Source: HR10 sp964615335 | Lineage (GTDB): Bacteria; Acidobacteriota; Blastocatellia; HR10 | Direction of reading: 5' to 3' | Length of the DNA stretch: 64,000 bases | NCBI GenBank assembly: GCA_964615335.1 | Contig: CAZTMT010000007.1 | Location: forward strand, 62,001-126,000 | Shown here: in pieces, positions 8,507 through 16,942 of the stretch | Position numbering within the stretch: position 1 is the stretch's first letter | How the letters are laid out: each line of letters begins with the position of its first letter | Position numbers and translations under genes: made by a program | Notes under the pieces: generated by a model | The model's input: only the letters and a program-made list of their open reading frames with translations | Told to the model about the DNA's origin: nothing | Database searches by the model: none

Positions 8507-9895
8507 ATGAAAAGTTTGGAATTCGTCGAGCTGGATCTGTTGCGAAAATACGATCGGCCCGGGCCTCGATACACGAGCTATCCTCCGGCTCCGGCCTTCA
8601 CGCCGGAATTCGGACCCGAAGAGTTCTGGCGCGCGATCCTCGACAACAATCGTCCGGGGACGACGGCTGATCTCTCCCTCTACGTTCACATCCCCTTCTG
8701 CGATACGCTCTGCTACTTCTGCGGATGCACGATGCTGGTGACGCATCGCCCGGAGACGATTCGAAAGTATCTGGAGCATCTGAAGCGAGAGATCGCCCGG
8801 ATACACGAAGCCATCGCTCCGGGACGAAAGGTCACGCAGATGCATTGGGGAGGGGGGACGCCCTCCTATCTGCGTCCGGAGGAGATCCGGGAACTGGCTG
8901 AATTCCTCAACGCGCGGTTCTCGTACGGGGAGGACCCGGAGGTCGGCGTGGAGATTGATCCTCGCGGACTCACGTTCGAACACATGCGCGCTTTTCGCGA
9001 GAGCGGCTTCAATCGGGTGAGCATGGGCGTACAGGATTTCGATCCGGCCGTTCAGCAGGCCATCAATCGGATTCAGCCGGAGGAGATCACCCGACGGGCC
9101 ATCGAATGGGCGCGCGAGCTGGGCTTTCGGAGCATCAATCTGGATCTCATCTACGGCCTCCCGCTTCAGACGCTGGATTCCTTCGCCCGCACCCTGGAGA
9201 AAGTGATCGCGCTCTCTCCGGATCGGCTCGCCGTCTTCAACTTCGCTTATGTCCCCTGGCTCAAGCCGCATCAGAGGCTCATCCGAAAGGAAGATCTCCC
9301 GACGCCGGAGACGAAGCTGCGGCTTCTCAAGCTGACGATCGAGACGCTCAGTCAAGCCGGATACGTCTATATCGGCATGGATCATTTCGCGAAGCCGGAG
9401 GATGAGCTGGCGCGCGCGCAGAAGGAGAAGACGCTCTGGCGCAATTTCCAGGGATATTCGACGCGCGCCGGAGCCGATCTCTACGCCTTCGGCATGTCGG
9501 CCATCAGCCACTTCGATCGCATCTACGCCCAGAATCACAAGGAGCTGAAGTCGTACTCCGCGCGGATCGCTTCGGGGACGCTTCCGACGGCGCTCGGATA
9601 CCGCCTGACCGATGACGATATCCTCAGGCGCTATGTCATCATGCGGCTGATGTGCGACATGGAGCTGGTGAAGTCCGATGTCGAGCGGAAGTTCGGCATT
9701 CGCTTCGACCAGTATTTCGCCGAGGCCCTGGAGAAGCTTCAGGAATTTGTCGCCGATGGGCTGCTGCGAATCACTGAGGAGAAACTTCTTGTCACCGATA
9801 TGGGCCGACTGGTCATCCGCAATATCGCCATGTGCTTTGACGCGCATCTGGAGCGGATGATGCAGGAGCGACCGATCTTCTCGCGGACGGTGTGA
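8507..9895 (+). CDS. hemN: Oxygen-independent coproporphyrinogen III oxidase (radical SAM)
   Basis: Anaerobic oxidative decarboxylation of coproporphyrinogen III to protoporphyrinogen IX using a 4Fe-4S cluster and S-adenosylmethionine. The HIPFCDTLCYFCGC segment provides the radical-SAM cysteines plus the extra HemN cysteine. The N-terminal YDRPGPRYTSYP and the MHWGGGTPSYL glycine-rich motif are also diagnostic of true HemN rather than HemW. Possible starts are ATG 8456 (abutting hemE), 8501 and 8507. I chose 8507 because GGGAGA lies about 6 bases before it. The protein is then 462 residues, the normal size. Confidence 0.95.
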   Translation: MKSLEFVELDLLRKYDRPGPRYTSYPPAPAFTPEFGPEEFWRAILDNNRPGTTADLSLYVHIPFCDTLCYFCGCTMLVTHRPETIRKYLEHLKREIARIHEAIAPGRKVTQMHWGGGTPSYLRPEEIRELAEFLNARFSYGEDPEVGVEIDPRGLTFEHMRAFRESGFNRVSMGVQDFDPAVQQAINRIQPEEITRRAIEWARELGFRSINLDLIYGLPLQTLDSFARTLEKVIALSPDRLAVFNFAYVPWLKPHQRLIRKEDLPTPETKLRLLKLTIETLSQAGYVYIGMDHFAKPEDELARAQKEKTLWRNFQGYSTRAGADLYAFGMSAISHFDRIYAQNHKELKSYSARIASGTLPTALGYRLTDDDILRRYVIMRLMCDMELVKSDVERKFGIRFDQYFAEALEKLQEFVADGLLRITEEKLLVTDMGRLVIRNIAMCFDAHLERMMQERPIFSRTV

Positions 9896-9899
9896 GCCG

Positions 9900-10898
9900 A
9901 TGCCGAAGCCGGGTGTGCTTCTCTTCAACCTCGGAGGGCCGGACTCGCTGGAGTCGGTTGAACCGTTCCTCTTCAATCTCTTCTCGGATCCGGACATCCT
10001 CAGCGTGCCGCTCGGTCGGTGGGGGCGGCGCTGGTTGGCGCGAGCGATCGCCCGAGCGCGCGCCCCGCGCGTGGCGCGCCATTACGCCCTTATCGGGGGG
10101 CGCTCGCCGCTTCTGGAATGGACGCGGCGTCAGGCCGAGCGGCTGGAGCAGAAACTGCGCCCTCACTGCGATGCGCGCGTCTATATCGGCATGCGCTACT
10201 GGCATCCCTTGATCGAGGAGGCTGTCGGAACCGCTCTGGACGAGGGCGTCGGCTCGCTCGTGCTTCTGCCTCTTTATCCTCACTTCTCGCGGACGACGAC
10301 CGGCTCCAGCCTCAACGAATTCCGCCGCGTGTGGGAGCGACACGGCTCTCCGGCGATTCCCGTTCGCACGATTCGCAGCTATCCGGATCACCCCCTCTAT
10401 GTGCGCGCCGTCGCGGAGCGTATCGAAGAGGCCGTGCACCGCCATGCTCTCTTGGACTCTTCTTGGGCGCTCATCTTCAGCGCGCACAGCCTGCCGGTGA
10501 GACTCATCGAAGACGGCGATCCTTATCTGAGCGAGACGCAGCGCTCGGTCGAGGCCGTGGTCGCGTACCTCCGCACTCGGAGCGCGCGTCCGGATCTCTA
10601 CGCTCGCGTCCCCGTCGCGCTCGCCTTTCAGAGTCGCGTCGGTCCCTTGAAATGGCTCGAACCCTCTACGGTCGAAGTCGTGAGACGATTCGCCCGGCAG
10701 GGAATACGACATCTGGTCCTCGTCCCGATCAGCTTCGTCTCCGATCACATCGAAACTCTCTACGAACTGGGCCACGAAGTCCGAGAGATCGCCCGGGCCG
10801 AAGGGATTCACACGTTCGCTCTGGTGGAAGCGCTCAACGATTCGGAGACGTTCCTGGAGGCCTTGAAGGAGCTTGTGCTGGAAGCTCTTCGCTCATGA
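9900..10898 (+). CDS. hemH: Ferrochelatase
   Basis: Inserts ferrous iron into protoporphyrin IX. The protein is 332 residues. It opens with GVLLFNLGGPDSLESV, carries the signature LLPLYPHFSRTTTGS, the metal-handling histidine in FSAHSLPVR, and the C-terminal ISFVSDHIETLYEL with the second catalytic His/Glu region. No C-terminal membrane helix is present, so it is probably soluble or peripheral. The start is 4 bases after the hemN stop, and the end overlaps hemY by ATGA. Confidence 0.95.
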   Translation: MPKPGVLLFNLGGPDSLESVEPFLFNLFSDPDILSVPLGRWGRRWLARAIARARAPRVARHYALIGGRSPLLEWTRRQAERLEQKLRPHCDARVYIGMRYWHPLIEEAVGTALDEGVGSLVLLPLYPHFSRTTTGSSLNEFRRVWERHGSPAIPVRTIRSYPDHPLYVRAVAERIEEAVHRHALLDSSWALIFSAHSLPVRLIEDGDPYLSETQRSVEAVVAYLRTRSARPDLYARVPVALAFQSRVGPLKWLEPSTVEVVRRFARQGIRHLVLVPISFVSDHIETLYELGHEVREIARAEGIHTFALVEALNDSETFLEALKELVLEALRS

Positions 10899-12289
10899 CG
10901 CCGCAGGTTGTCATCATCGGCGCCGGCATCTCGGGATTGAGTGCCGCCTTCTTCTTGAAGAGAGCGGGGGTTGAGTCTCTGCTGCTGGAGGCGGAAGAGG
11001 AAGTCGGAGGGACGATGAAGAGCCAGCGGATCCGAGGGTATCTGGTCGAACGAGGACCAAACAGCGCGCTCGATACGACACCGCTTCTGGGAGAGCTGAT
11101 CGCCGCCGTTGGCTTGACTGAGAAACGGGTCTACGCTCGGGACGCAGCGAAAAATCGGTACATCTTGCGGGACGGGGAACTCCACCCGCTTCCCATGACG
11201 CCGTGGGCCTTCGCGCGGAGTCGGCTCTGGAGCTGGCGGGGGAAGCTGCGCCTGCTGGCCGAACCTTTCCACGGTCGAGCCGCGCGCGAAGAATCGGTGG
11301 CCGAATTCGTTCGGCGGCGTCTCGGAGAGGAGTTCCTCCAGTATGCCGTCAATCCCTTCGTCGCGGGCATCTACGCGGGCGATCCCGAACGCCTGAGCAT
11401 GCGCTTCGCCTTCCCGCGCCTCTGGGCTCTCGAAGAACGATACGGCGGGCTGGTCCTCGGAGCGCTGCGCGGCATGCGGGAGCGAAAGCAACGCTCCGAG
11501 CAGGCCAAGACAAAGGCGCGCCTGTTCTCCTTTCGAGAAGGAATGGGGGAACTGCCGCGCGCGCTCGCCCGCTCTCTGGGCAAGACCGTCTGGTGCGCGA
11601 CGCGCGCGCGAGGCCTCAGGCGCGCGGGCGCGCGGTTTGAGATCGAGCTGGAGCGGGAGGGGCGTCGCGAAGTCCTTCGGACGGAGCAGATCGTTCTGGC
11701 GACGCCCGCCCACCAGGCGGCCGCGCTCATCGAAGACCTCTCTCCCGAAACAGCGCGCGCGCTCCGCCGCATCGTGTATCCGCCGGTGAGCGTCATCGTC
11801 CTCGGGTACCGGCGAGATCAGGTCGGGCATTCGCTGGATGGCTTCGGCTTCCTCGTTCCCGAGAAGGAAGGACGGCGGATCCTGGGGACGATCTGGAACT
11901 CGACGCTCTTCCCTGAGCGCGCTCCGGAAGGGAGCGTGACCCTGACGACCTTCGTCGGAGGAATGCGCCAGTCGGAGATCGCGCGCCGCCCGGATCAGGA
12001 GCTGATCGCCCTGGTCTCCGAAGAGCTGCGCGAAATCCTGCACCTTCGCGGCGATCCCGAATTCGCCTTCGTCTCTCGATGGGAGCGGGCGATTCCTCAG
12101 TACGAACTCGGCTACGGGGAGATCCTGAGTGCGCTCGAACGCTTCGAGCGAGAGCATGAGGGACTTTACTTCTGCGCGAACTACCGAGGGGGGATCGCCG
12201 TCGGAGACTGCGTGCGGAGCGCTCACGAGACGGCCCGGCGAATCCTCGGGACGCGAGAGCGCACCTTGAGCGCGCGGCCGCTGCTTTGA
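10895..12289 (+). CDS. hemY: Protoporphyrinogen oxidase, FAD-dependent HemY type
   Basis: Flavoprotein expected to oxidise protoporphyrinogen IX to protoporphyrin IX with oxygen as acceptor. It is 464 residues, with a Rossmann FAD motif at the very N-terminus (VVIIGAGISGLSAAFFL), GGTMKS, ERGPNSALDT, and a C-terminal FAD segment ending CANYRGGIAVGDCV. I chose ATG 10895 because it forms ATGA with the hemH stop and puts the Rossmann motif at residue 4. HemN and ferrochelatase in the same operon argue for the protoporphyrin route, so I read it as HemY rather than a coproporphyrinogen oxidase of the CgoX branch. Confidence 0.92.
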   Translation: MTPQVVIIGAGISGLSAAFFLKRAGVESLLLEAEEEVGGTMKSQRIRGYLVERGPNSALDTTPLLGELIAAVGLTEKRVYARDAAKNRYILRDGELHPLPMTPWAFARSRLWSWRGKLRLLAEPFHGRAAREESVAEFVRRRLGEEFLQYAVNPFVAGIYAGDPERLSMRFAFPRLWALEERYGGLVLGALRGMRERKQRSEQAKTKARLFSFREGMGELPRALARSLGKTVWCATRARGLRRAGARFEIELEREGRREVLRTEQIVLATPAHQAAALIEDLSPETARALRRIVYPPVSVIVLGYRRDQVGHSLDGFGFLVPEKEGRRILGTIWNSTLFPERAPEGSVTLTTFVGGMRQSEIARRPDQELIALVSEELREILHLRGDPEFAFVSRWERAIPQYELGYGEILSALERFEREHEGLYFCANYRGGIAVGDCVRSAHETARRILGTRERTLSARPLL

Positions 12290-12333
12290 TAAAGTTCTTC
12301 GATCGCGAGAACACGCGAAAGCGAGGTCAGACG

Positions 12334-13374
12334 ATGGGACAGGACATATCGAGGTCTCCCGACCTTTCGGCCTTCCAGGGGAAAGACTTCTCGCGCGCCG
12401 AACATCGTCAGGTGGTGATCATCGGGACGGGTCCGGCGGGCCTCACCGCGGCGCTCTATACGGCGCGCGCGAAATTGAACCCTCTTGTCTTTCAGGGACC
12501 GGAGCCGGGAGGACAGTTGACGACGACGACGCTGGTCGAGAACTATCCCGGCTTCCCCGAGGGCATCCTCGGTCCGGATCTGATGCGGCTTTTCGAGGCG
12601 CAGGCCGTGCGCTTCGGAGCCGAGATGCGCTGGGGGACGATCACCGCCGTGGATTTCTCCGAACGCCCCTTTCGACTTCTGGCCGACGGGACAACGCCCA
12701 TTCTGGCCGATGCCGTGATCATCGCCACAGGGGCTTCGGCCAAGTATCTGGGCCTGGAGAATGAGCGCCGATTGCTCGGACGCGGCGTCTCGGCCTGCGC
12801 GACCTGCGATGGCGCGTTCTTTCAGGGGGTGGAGGTCGCCGTTGTGGGCGGAGGAGATACGGCCATGGAGGAGGCGCTCTTTCTCACCCGTTTCGCCACG
12901 CGCGTGCACGTCATTCACCGACGCGATCAGTTGCGCGCTTCCAAGATCATGCAGGAGCGGGCCTTCGCGCATCCCAAGATCACGTTCATCTGGAATACGA
13001 TCGTCGAGGATGTGCTCGGCCAGAACCAGGTCGAAGGAGTGCTTCTGAAGAACGTCAAGACCGAAGAACGGACGGTCCTTCCCGTCCGCGGGCTCTTCAT
13101 CGCGATCGGGCACAAGCCGAACACGGAGATCTTCCGGGGATGGCTCGACATGGACGAGCTGGGATATATTCGGACGCGCCCGGGCTCGACGATGACGAGC
13201 GTGCCCGGAGTCTTCGCCTGCGGCGACGTTCAGGATCGCATCTATCGGCAGGCCGTGACGGCGGCCGGCAGCGGCTGCATGGCCGCCATGGACGCCGAAC
13301 GCTGGCTCTCCGAACAGAGCGCCGCGTCCTCTCCGGGACCGGAGCCGGCAGCCACGATCCCGAATCGCTCCTGA
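12334..13374 (+). CDS. trxB: Thioredoxin reductase
   Basis: NADPH-dependent flavoenzyme that reduces thioredoxin. It has a FAD-binding GTGPAGLTAALY near residue 35, the redox-active CATC at residues 155-158, the NADP-binding GGGDTAMEEALFL, and a C-terminal GVFACGDVQD. A TTG at 12286 overlapping the hemY stop is possible. I prefer ATG 12334, preceded by GAGG at a good distance, giving 346 residues. The first ~25 residues are not conserved in the family. It is the last gene of the heme operon, so disulfide reduction and heme synthesis probably share a transcript. Confidence 0.93.
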   Translation: MGQDISRSPDLSAFQGKDFSRAEHRQVVIIGTGPAGLTAALYTARAKLNPLVFQGPEPGGQLTTTTLVENYPGFPEGILGPDLMRLFEAQAVRFGAEMRWGTITAVDFSERPFRLLADGTTPILADAVIIATGASAKYLGLENERRLLGRGVSACATCDGAFFQGVEVAVVGGGDTAMEEALFLTRFATRVHVIHRRDQLRASKIMQERAFAHPKITFIWNTIVEDVLGQNQVEGVLLKNVKTEERTVLPVRGLFIAIGHKPNTEIFRGWLDMDELGYIRTRPGSTMTSVPGVFACGDVQDRIYRQAVTAAGSGCMAAMDAERWLSEQSAASSPGPEPAATIPNRS

Positions 13375-13386
13375 AGGATCCGCGCT

Positions 13387-13406
13387 GAAGGTGCGCTGAC
13401 ACCTTC
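13387..13406. terminator. Hairpin between convergent trxB and the D-aminoacylase-like gene
   Basis: Perfect 7-bp stem GAAGGTG/CACCTTC with a 6-base loop, 12 bases after the trxB stop. No T-run follows on either strand, so the terminator role is inferred from position between convergent genes. Confidence 0.45.
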
Positions 13407-13431
13407 GGAATCGGTCGCTCAGCGCTCGTTC

Positions 13432-15132
13432 TCAGCGCGAAGCCGTCTGCGAACGCGCCGCTTTATATCCGGGGCCGCGCACGACGCGTCCGGGAGTGGC
13501 TCCCGTATGCTCGCCATTGCGGAGCACCTGGACGCCATTGACAAAGACATGCACGACGCCCGTCGCATACTGATGCGGCCGCTCATAGGTCGCATGATCC
13601 TGAATCCGGGCCGGATCGAAGACGACGACATCGGCGAAGTATCCGACCTTCAACCGCCCGCGGCGATCGAGCTTGAGATTCTCCGCCGGAAGAGACGTCA
13701 TGCGCCGAATCGCCTCCTCAAGCGAGATCACTTTCTCTTCCCGCACATATCGGCCGAGCACGCGCGCGAACGTCCCATAGGCGCGCGGATGGGGATTCGA
13801 TTTCAAAAAGACCCCCTCGGGCGCCAGAGATTCCGCATCCGAGCCGAAGCTCACCCAGGGCAGTGCGATTTGCTTCTTCACGTTCTCTTCGGACATGAGG
13901 AAGTAGACGGCATCCACGCGGCTGTCGTCTTCGATCACCAGATCGAGGATCGTCTCCTCCGGAGAGCGCCCCCGCTGGCGCGCGACTTCGGCCAGCGTCT
14001 TTCCGGTGAGCGGCTTCAGGGCTTCGCTCTTGAATCCGACCAGCAGGACATTCTCCGGCGATCCGGCCATCAGGTAGAGATTCTCCCACTGATCCGTAGG
14101 CGTGCGCATCTCGCGCAGAACGCGCTCCCGGATGGAGGGATTCTTCAAGCGCTCGATCCAGGCGCGATGTCCCCCCTCCTGAACCCAGGGGGGCATGGCC
14201 GCGTTCAATCCCGTCGCCCCCGCCGTGTAGGGATACATGTTGGCCGTGATGCGAAGGCCTTCGGCGCGCGCCGCTTCGATACGGCGGATCGCCGCATCGA
14301 GTTTCGGCCAATTGGCGCGCCCCGCCGCCTTGAGATGATAGATCTCGGCCGGAATCCGCGCCTCGCGCGCAATGCGGATCACTTCGTCAATGGCCTCAAG
14401 CAGCCGATTCCCCTCGCTCCGAATATGCGAGATGTACATGCCGCCATACTCGGCTGCGACCTTGCACAGCTCGATCAACTCCTCCGTGCTCGCATAAAAG
14501 GCCGGCGCATAAATGAGCGAGGAGCCCACGCCGAGCGCTCCTTCCTCCATCGCCTGACGAACCAGTTGACGCATCTGCTCCATCTCCGACGGCGTCGGAG
14601 GCCGATTCGCGTAGCCCAGAACGTGAATGCGAATGGTCGTCGCCCCGACAAAGGAAGCCACATTGGGGGAGACACCGCGCTGCACGAGATACTCCAGATA
14701 CTGGCCGAGCGTCGTCCAGGGGATGTCGTACTTGATGTCCCCTTGCCGCTCGAGCATCTCCTTTTTCATCGCTTCATTCAAAGGCCCCATGGACCAGCCT
14801 TCGCCGAAGACCTCCAGCGTCACCCCCTGCCGAATATCGCTCTGCGAGCGACCGTCGGCGATGAGCGACTCGGTCGCCCAACTGAGCATATTGATGAAGC
14901 CCGGAGCGACAGCGAGCCCAGACGCATTGATCTCCACACGCCCCCGCGCATTCCCCAAAGACCCAATGGCCGCAATGGTATCTCCCCGGATGGCGACGTC
15001 TCCGACAAACGGAGGCGAACCGCTGCCATCATAGATCGTTCCCCCACGAATCACCACATCATACTCCGCACGCGGTGAACATGAACCCACGAGCATCGCC
15101 AGACAGAAGAACACAACCGCTGGTCGTCTCAT
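13432..15132 (-). CDS. D-aminoacylase/N-acyl-D-amino-acid deacylase-like amidohydrolase, predicted lipoprotein
   Basis: 566-residue secreted member of the amidohydrolase superfamily related to D-aminoacylases. The N-terminus is a lipoprotein signal with lipobox VGSC18. The family landmarks DVVIRGGTIYDGSG, the His in YISHIRSEGN, the His in EIYHLKAAGR and the late Asp in FGSDAESL are present. The position after APGFI that normally carries the N-terminal HxH metal pair reads NMLSWATES here, so the usual first metal site is missing. This looks like a divergent subfamily, and the substrate is uncertain. A GGAGGGAAG element precedes the ATG. Confidence 0.85.
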   Translation of the reverse strand: MRRPAVVFFCLAMLVGSCSPRAEYDVVIRGGTIYDGSGSPPFVGDVAIRGDTIAAIGSLGNARGRVEINASGLAVAPGFINMLSWATESLIADGRSQSDIRQGVTLEVFGEGWSMGPLNEAMKKEMLERQGDIKYDIPWTTLGQYLEYLVQRGVSPNVASFVGATTIRIHVLGYANRPPTPSEMEQMRQLVRQAMEEGALGVGSSLIYAPAFYASTEELIELCKVAAEYGGMYISHIRSEGNRLLEAIDEVIRIAREARIPAEIYHLKAAGRANWPKLDAAIRRIEAARAEGLRITANMYPYTAGATGLNAAMPPWVQEGGHRAWIERLKNPSIRERVLREMRTPTDQWENLYLMAGSPENVLLVGFKSEALKPLTGKTLAEVARQRGRSPEETILDLVIEDDSRVDAVYFLMSEENVKKQIALPWVSFGSDAESLAPEGVFLKSNPHPRAYGTFARVLGRYVREEKVISLEEAIRRMTSLPAENLKLDRRGRLKVGYFADVVVFDPARIQDHATYERPHQYATGVVHVFVNGVQVLRNGEHTGATPGRVVRGPGYKAARSQTASR

Positions 15133-15332
15133 CGCTTCCCTCCTCCGTGCCGATATGAGCCCCTAATAATACGGCCAACGGCAGGGTCCAAACAATAGTT
15201 CGTTCTGCGCGACCGGGGGATCCGAAGGTCCGCCTCCCCTGAGCGTCGGCCCCACAAGCCCCGGCTCTGGCCCCGGTTATGGACAGCCCCAAAGTCTGGC
15301 CCTGCGATCTCCGGCCAGTTTGCACTTTCTCC
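15133..15332. other. Divergent intergenic region (left part)
   Basis: This is the left 200 bases of a 335-base gap between the D-aminoacylase-like gene and mraZ. Apart from the putative minus promoter described separately I see no gene or clear structure; a CCCC/GGGG-rich stretch at 15236-15302 has no obvious long stem. Confidence 0.5.
15166..15195 (-). promoter_or_regulatory. Putative promoter of the D-aminoacylase-like gene
   Basis: On the minus strand, TTGTTT (15195-15190), an 18-base spacer and TATTAT (15171-15166) lie about 33 bases before the ATG at 15132. The match is moderate. Confidence 0.4.
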
Positions 15333-15361
15333 TTGACAGTGCGGTCCGCTTTCCGTAGCAT
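15333..15361 (+). promoter_or_regulatory. dcw-cluster promoter upstream of mraZ
   Basis: Consensus -35 TTGACA (15333-15338), exactly 17 bases, then TAGCAT (15356-15361). Transcription would start near 15368, immediately at the first MraZ box. It is the best sigma70-like promoter in the window and heads a 14-gene operon. Confidence 0.8.
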
Positions 15362-15368
15362 ACGCGAG

Positions 15369-15393
15369 GTGGACTAAAGTGGACTAAAGTGGC
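15369..15393 (+). promoter_or_regulatory. MraZ operator: three GTGG boxes, 10-bp period
   Basis: GTGGA-CTAAA-GTGGA-CTAAA-GTGGC: three GTGGN boxes (15369, 15379, 15389) spaced by 10 bp. MraZ proteins are known to bind tandem repeats of this form in front of their own gene. The boxes begin where transcription should start, so bound MraZ would block initiation or early elongation. Autorepression of the dcw operon is inferred. Confidence 0.8.
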
Positions 15394-15420
15394 TCGCCGG
15401 TCGCGGGCCCTGAAGGGCTG

Positions 15421-15437
15421 TTAAAGTTCAACTTTAA
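15421..15437. repeat. Perfect 17-bp palindrome in the mraZ leader
   Basis: TTAAAGTT-C-AACTTTAA is an AT-rich dyad in otherwise GC-rich DNA, 30 bases before the mraZ ATG and outside the MraZ boxes. It could be a second operator, or in RNA a 6-bp stem with a 5-base loop. Confidence 0.6.
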
Positions 15438-15467
15438 GAGATCGCGGGAAGTAGCTGGGAGAAGCGG

Positions 15468-15902
15468 ATGTTACGAGGCAACTACACAGCCCGCATAGAT
15501 GAGAAGGGACGGATCAAGATCCCGGCTGCCTTCCGCGACATCATCCTGCAGAAGTATGGATCGGAGTTTTTCGTCACGAGCCTAGATGGGGATCATGTCC
15601 GGCTTTATCCTCTGCCCGAATGGGAGAAGATCGAGCAACGGCTGGCTCAGTTGCCGGAAATGGACCCGACCAAGGAGAAGTTCCTGCGGGTGACCAACTT
15701 CTACGGGCGGCAGGCGACCATGGATGGGCAGGGACGGATTCTCATCCATCCGCCGCTTCGGGCCAAGGCTGAGCTGAACGGCGAGGTTGCCGTGTTAGGC
15801 TACATCACCTACTTGCAGGTGTGGAATTTGGAGAAGTTCGAGGCGCAACTGGGAGTCTTCACTAAGGAAGATGCGGCAGCCATTGCGAAATTGGGGATCT
15901 GA
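15468..15902 (+). CDS. mraZ: MraZ, transcriptional regulator of the dcw cluster
   Basis: 144-residue protein with two AbrB/SpoVT-like halves: residues 1-55 beginning MLRGNYTARIDEKGRIKIP and a second around ATMDGQGRILIHPP. Each half carries the conserved D-x-x-G-R turn used for DNA binding. MraZ forms a ring and binds tandem GTGG repeats. Three such repeats lie about 75-100 bases upstream, supporting autoregulation. GGGAG precedes the ATG. It is the first gene of the division and wall cluster and is followed within 2 bases by rsmH. Confidence 0.97.
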   Translation: MLRGNYTARIDEKGRIKIPAAFRDIILQKYGSEFFVTSLDGDHVRLYPLPEWEKIEQRLAQLPEMDPTKEKFLRVTNFYGRQATMDGQGRILIHPPLRAKAELNGEVAVLGYITYLQVWNLEKFEAQLGVFTKEDAAAIAKLGI

Positions 15903-15903
15903 C

Positions 15904-16941
15904 GTGGGCGTGGCCGAAAGGATACACCGGCCGGTTCTGGTGCGCGAGGTCCTTGAGCTTCTGCGCCCCTGTCTGGACGGAGTGATCGTGGACGGCACGG
16001 TGGGGACAGGGGGGCATGCCGAAGCCCTGCTTTCGGCCTCCGAGAACGTCCGCGTCATTGGGATAGACTGGGATGAGGAGGCGCTCGCTCTGGCGCGGGA
16101 GCGGCTGCGACAGTATGGGGATCGGATTGTTCTGGTCCATGGGGATTTCAAGCGCCTGGAGGAGATTCTGACCTCGCTGGGTGTGGAGACGGTCGCCGGG
16201 ATTCTCCTGGATCTGGGCGTCTCGTCGCTTCATCTGGAGAGAGCGGAGCGGGGATTCAGCTTCCAGCGCGAAGGACCGCTCGACATGCGCATGGATCGGC
16301 GACGCGCGGTGACGGCGGCCGATCTGGTGAACACGCTCAGCGAGCGCGAACTGGCCGACCTGCTCTTCCGGTATGGTGAAGAGCCGGCCGCGCGTCGGAT
16401 CGCACGGGCGATCGTTCGAGCGCGCGAGGTCCAACCGATTCGGACGACGACGGAGCTGGCCCGGATCGTCGCGCGGGCGGTGGGCGCTCGCCGGACGCGG
16501 CGCACTCATCCGGCGACGCGAACTTTCCAGGCGCTGCGCATCGCGGTGAACGAGGAGCTTGTGGGCCTGGAGGAATTTCTGGATCGAGCGATCGCGCGGC
16601 TCGCTCCGGGAGGACGTCTGGTCGTCATTTCGTTTCATTCGCTTGAGGATCGGATGGTCAAACGCCGGCTCCGCTTCCACGCCGGAGAATGCGATTGCGC
16701 GGCTCGGCGGGCGGTGATATCCGGGGAATCGGGCGCCTGTCCCTTCTGCGGAGCGGCGCGTCGCATCACGGTGCTCACGCGCCGGGCGATCCGTCCAAGC
16801 GAAGCCGAAGTGCGAGAGAATCCGCGCGCGCGGAGTGCGCGCCTTCGAGCCGGCATGCGAGAGGAAACGCCGCCGGATAGAGCGCGCGACGTGGTCTTCC
16901 CGTTCGACTCAGTTCCAGAGAGCACACATTCCGGAGGATGA
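15904..16941 (+). CDS. rsmH: 16S rRNA (cytosine-1402-N4)-methyltransferase RsmH (MraW)
   Basis: Methylates C1402 of 16S rRNA in the P-site region using S-adenosylmethionine. The 345-residue protein has the HRPVLVREVLELL start, the SAM-binding DGTVGTGGHAEALL, LDLGVSSLHLERAERGFSF, and the C-terminal RLVVISFHSLEDRMVKR. I use the GTG at 15904, one base after the mraZ stop; a second GTG at 15910 is equally possible. A CxC/CxxC cluster near residue 265 resembles the small insertion of many RsmH proteins. Confidence 0.95.
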   Translation: MGVAERIHRPVLVREVLELLRPCLDGVIVDGTVGTGGHAEALLSASENVRVIGIDWDEEALALARERLRQYGDRIVLVHGDFKRLEEILTSLGVETVAGILLDLGVSSLHLERAERGFSFQREGPLDMRMDRRRAVTAADLVNTLSERELADLLFRYGEEPAARRIARAIVRAREVQPIRTTTELARIVARAVGARRTRRTHPATRTFQALRIAVNEELVGLEEFLDRAIARLAPGGRLVVISFHSLEDRMVKRRLRFHAGECDCAARRAVISGESGACPFCGAARRITVLTRRAIRPSEAEVRENPRARSARLRAGMREETPPDRARDVVFPFDSVPESTHSGG

Positions 16942-16942
16942 G

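Noticed and set aside
7259..9997. 912-codon open frame on the minus strand across the heme operon
   Set aside because: Antisense shadow of hemE/hemN in GC-rich DNA; no domain or signal sense, and the plus-strand genes are certain. Similar long antisense frames over pyk, ftsI, murE/murF and rtcB were rejected for the same reason.
10019..10894. Upstream extension of the HemY frame
   Set aside because: The added sequence is an out-of-frame reading of hemH; the ATGA-coupled start at 10895 places the FAD motif correctly.
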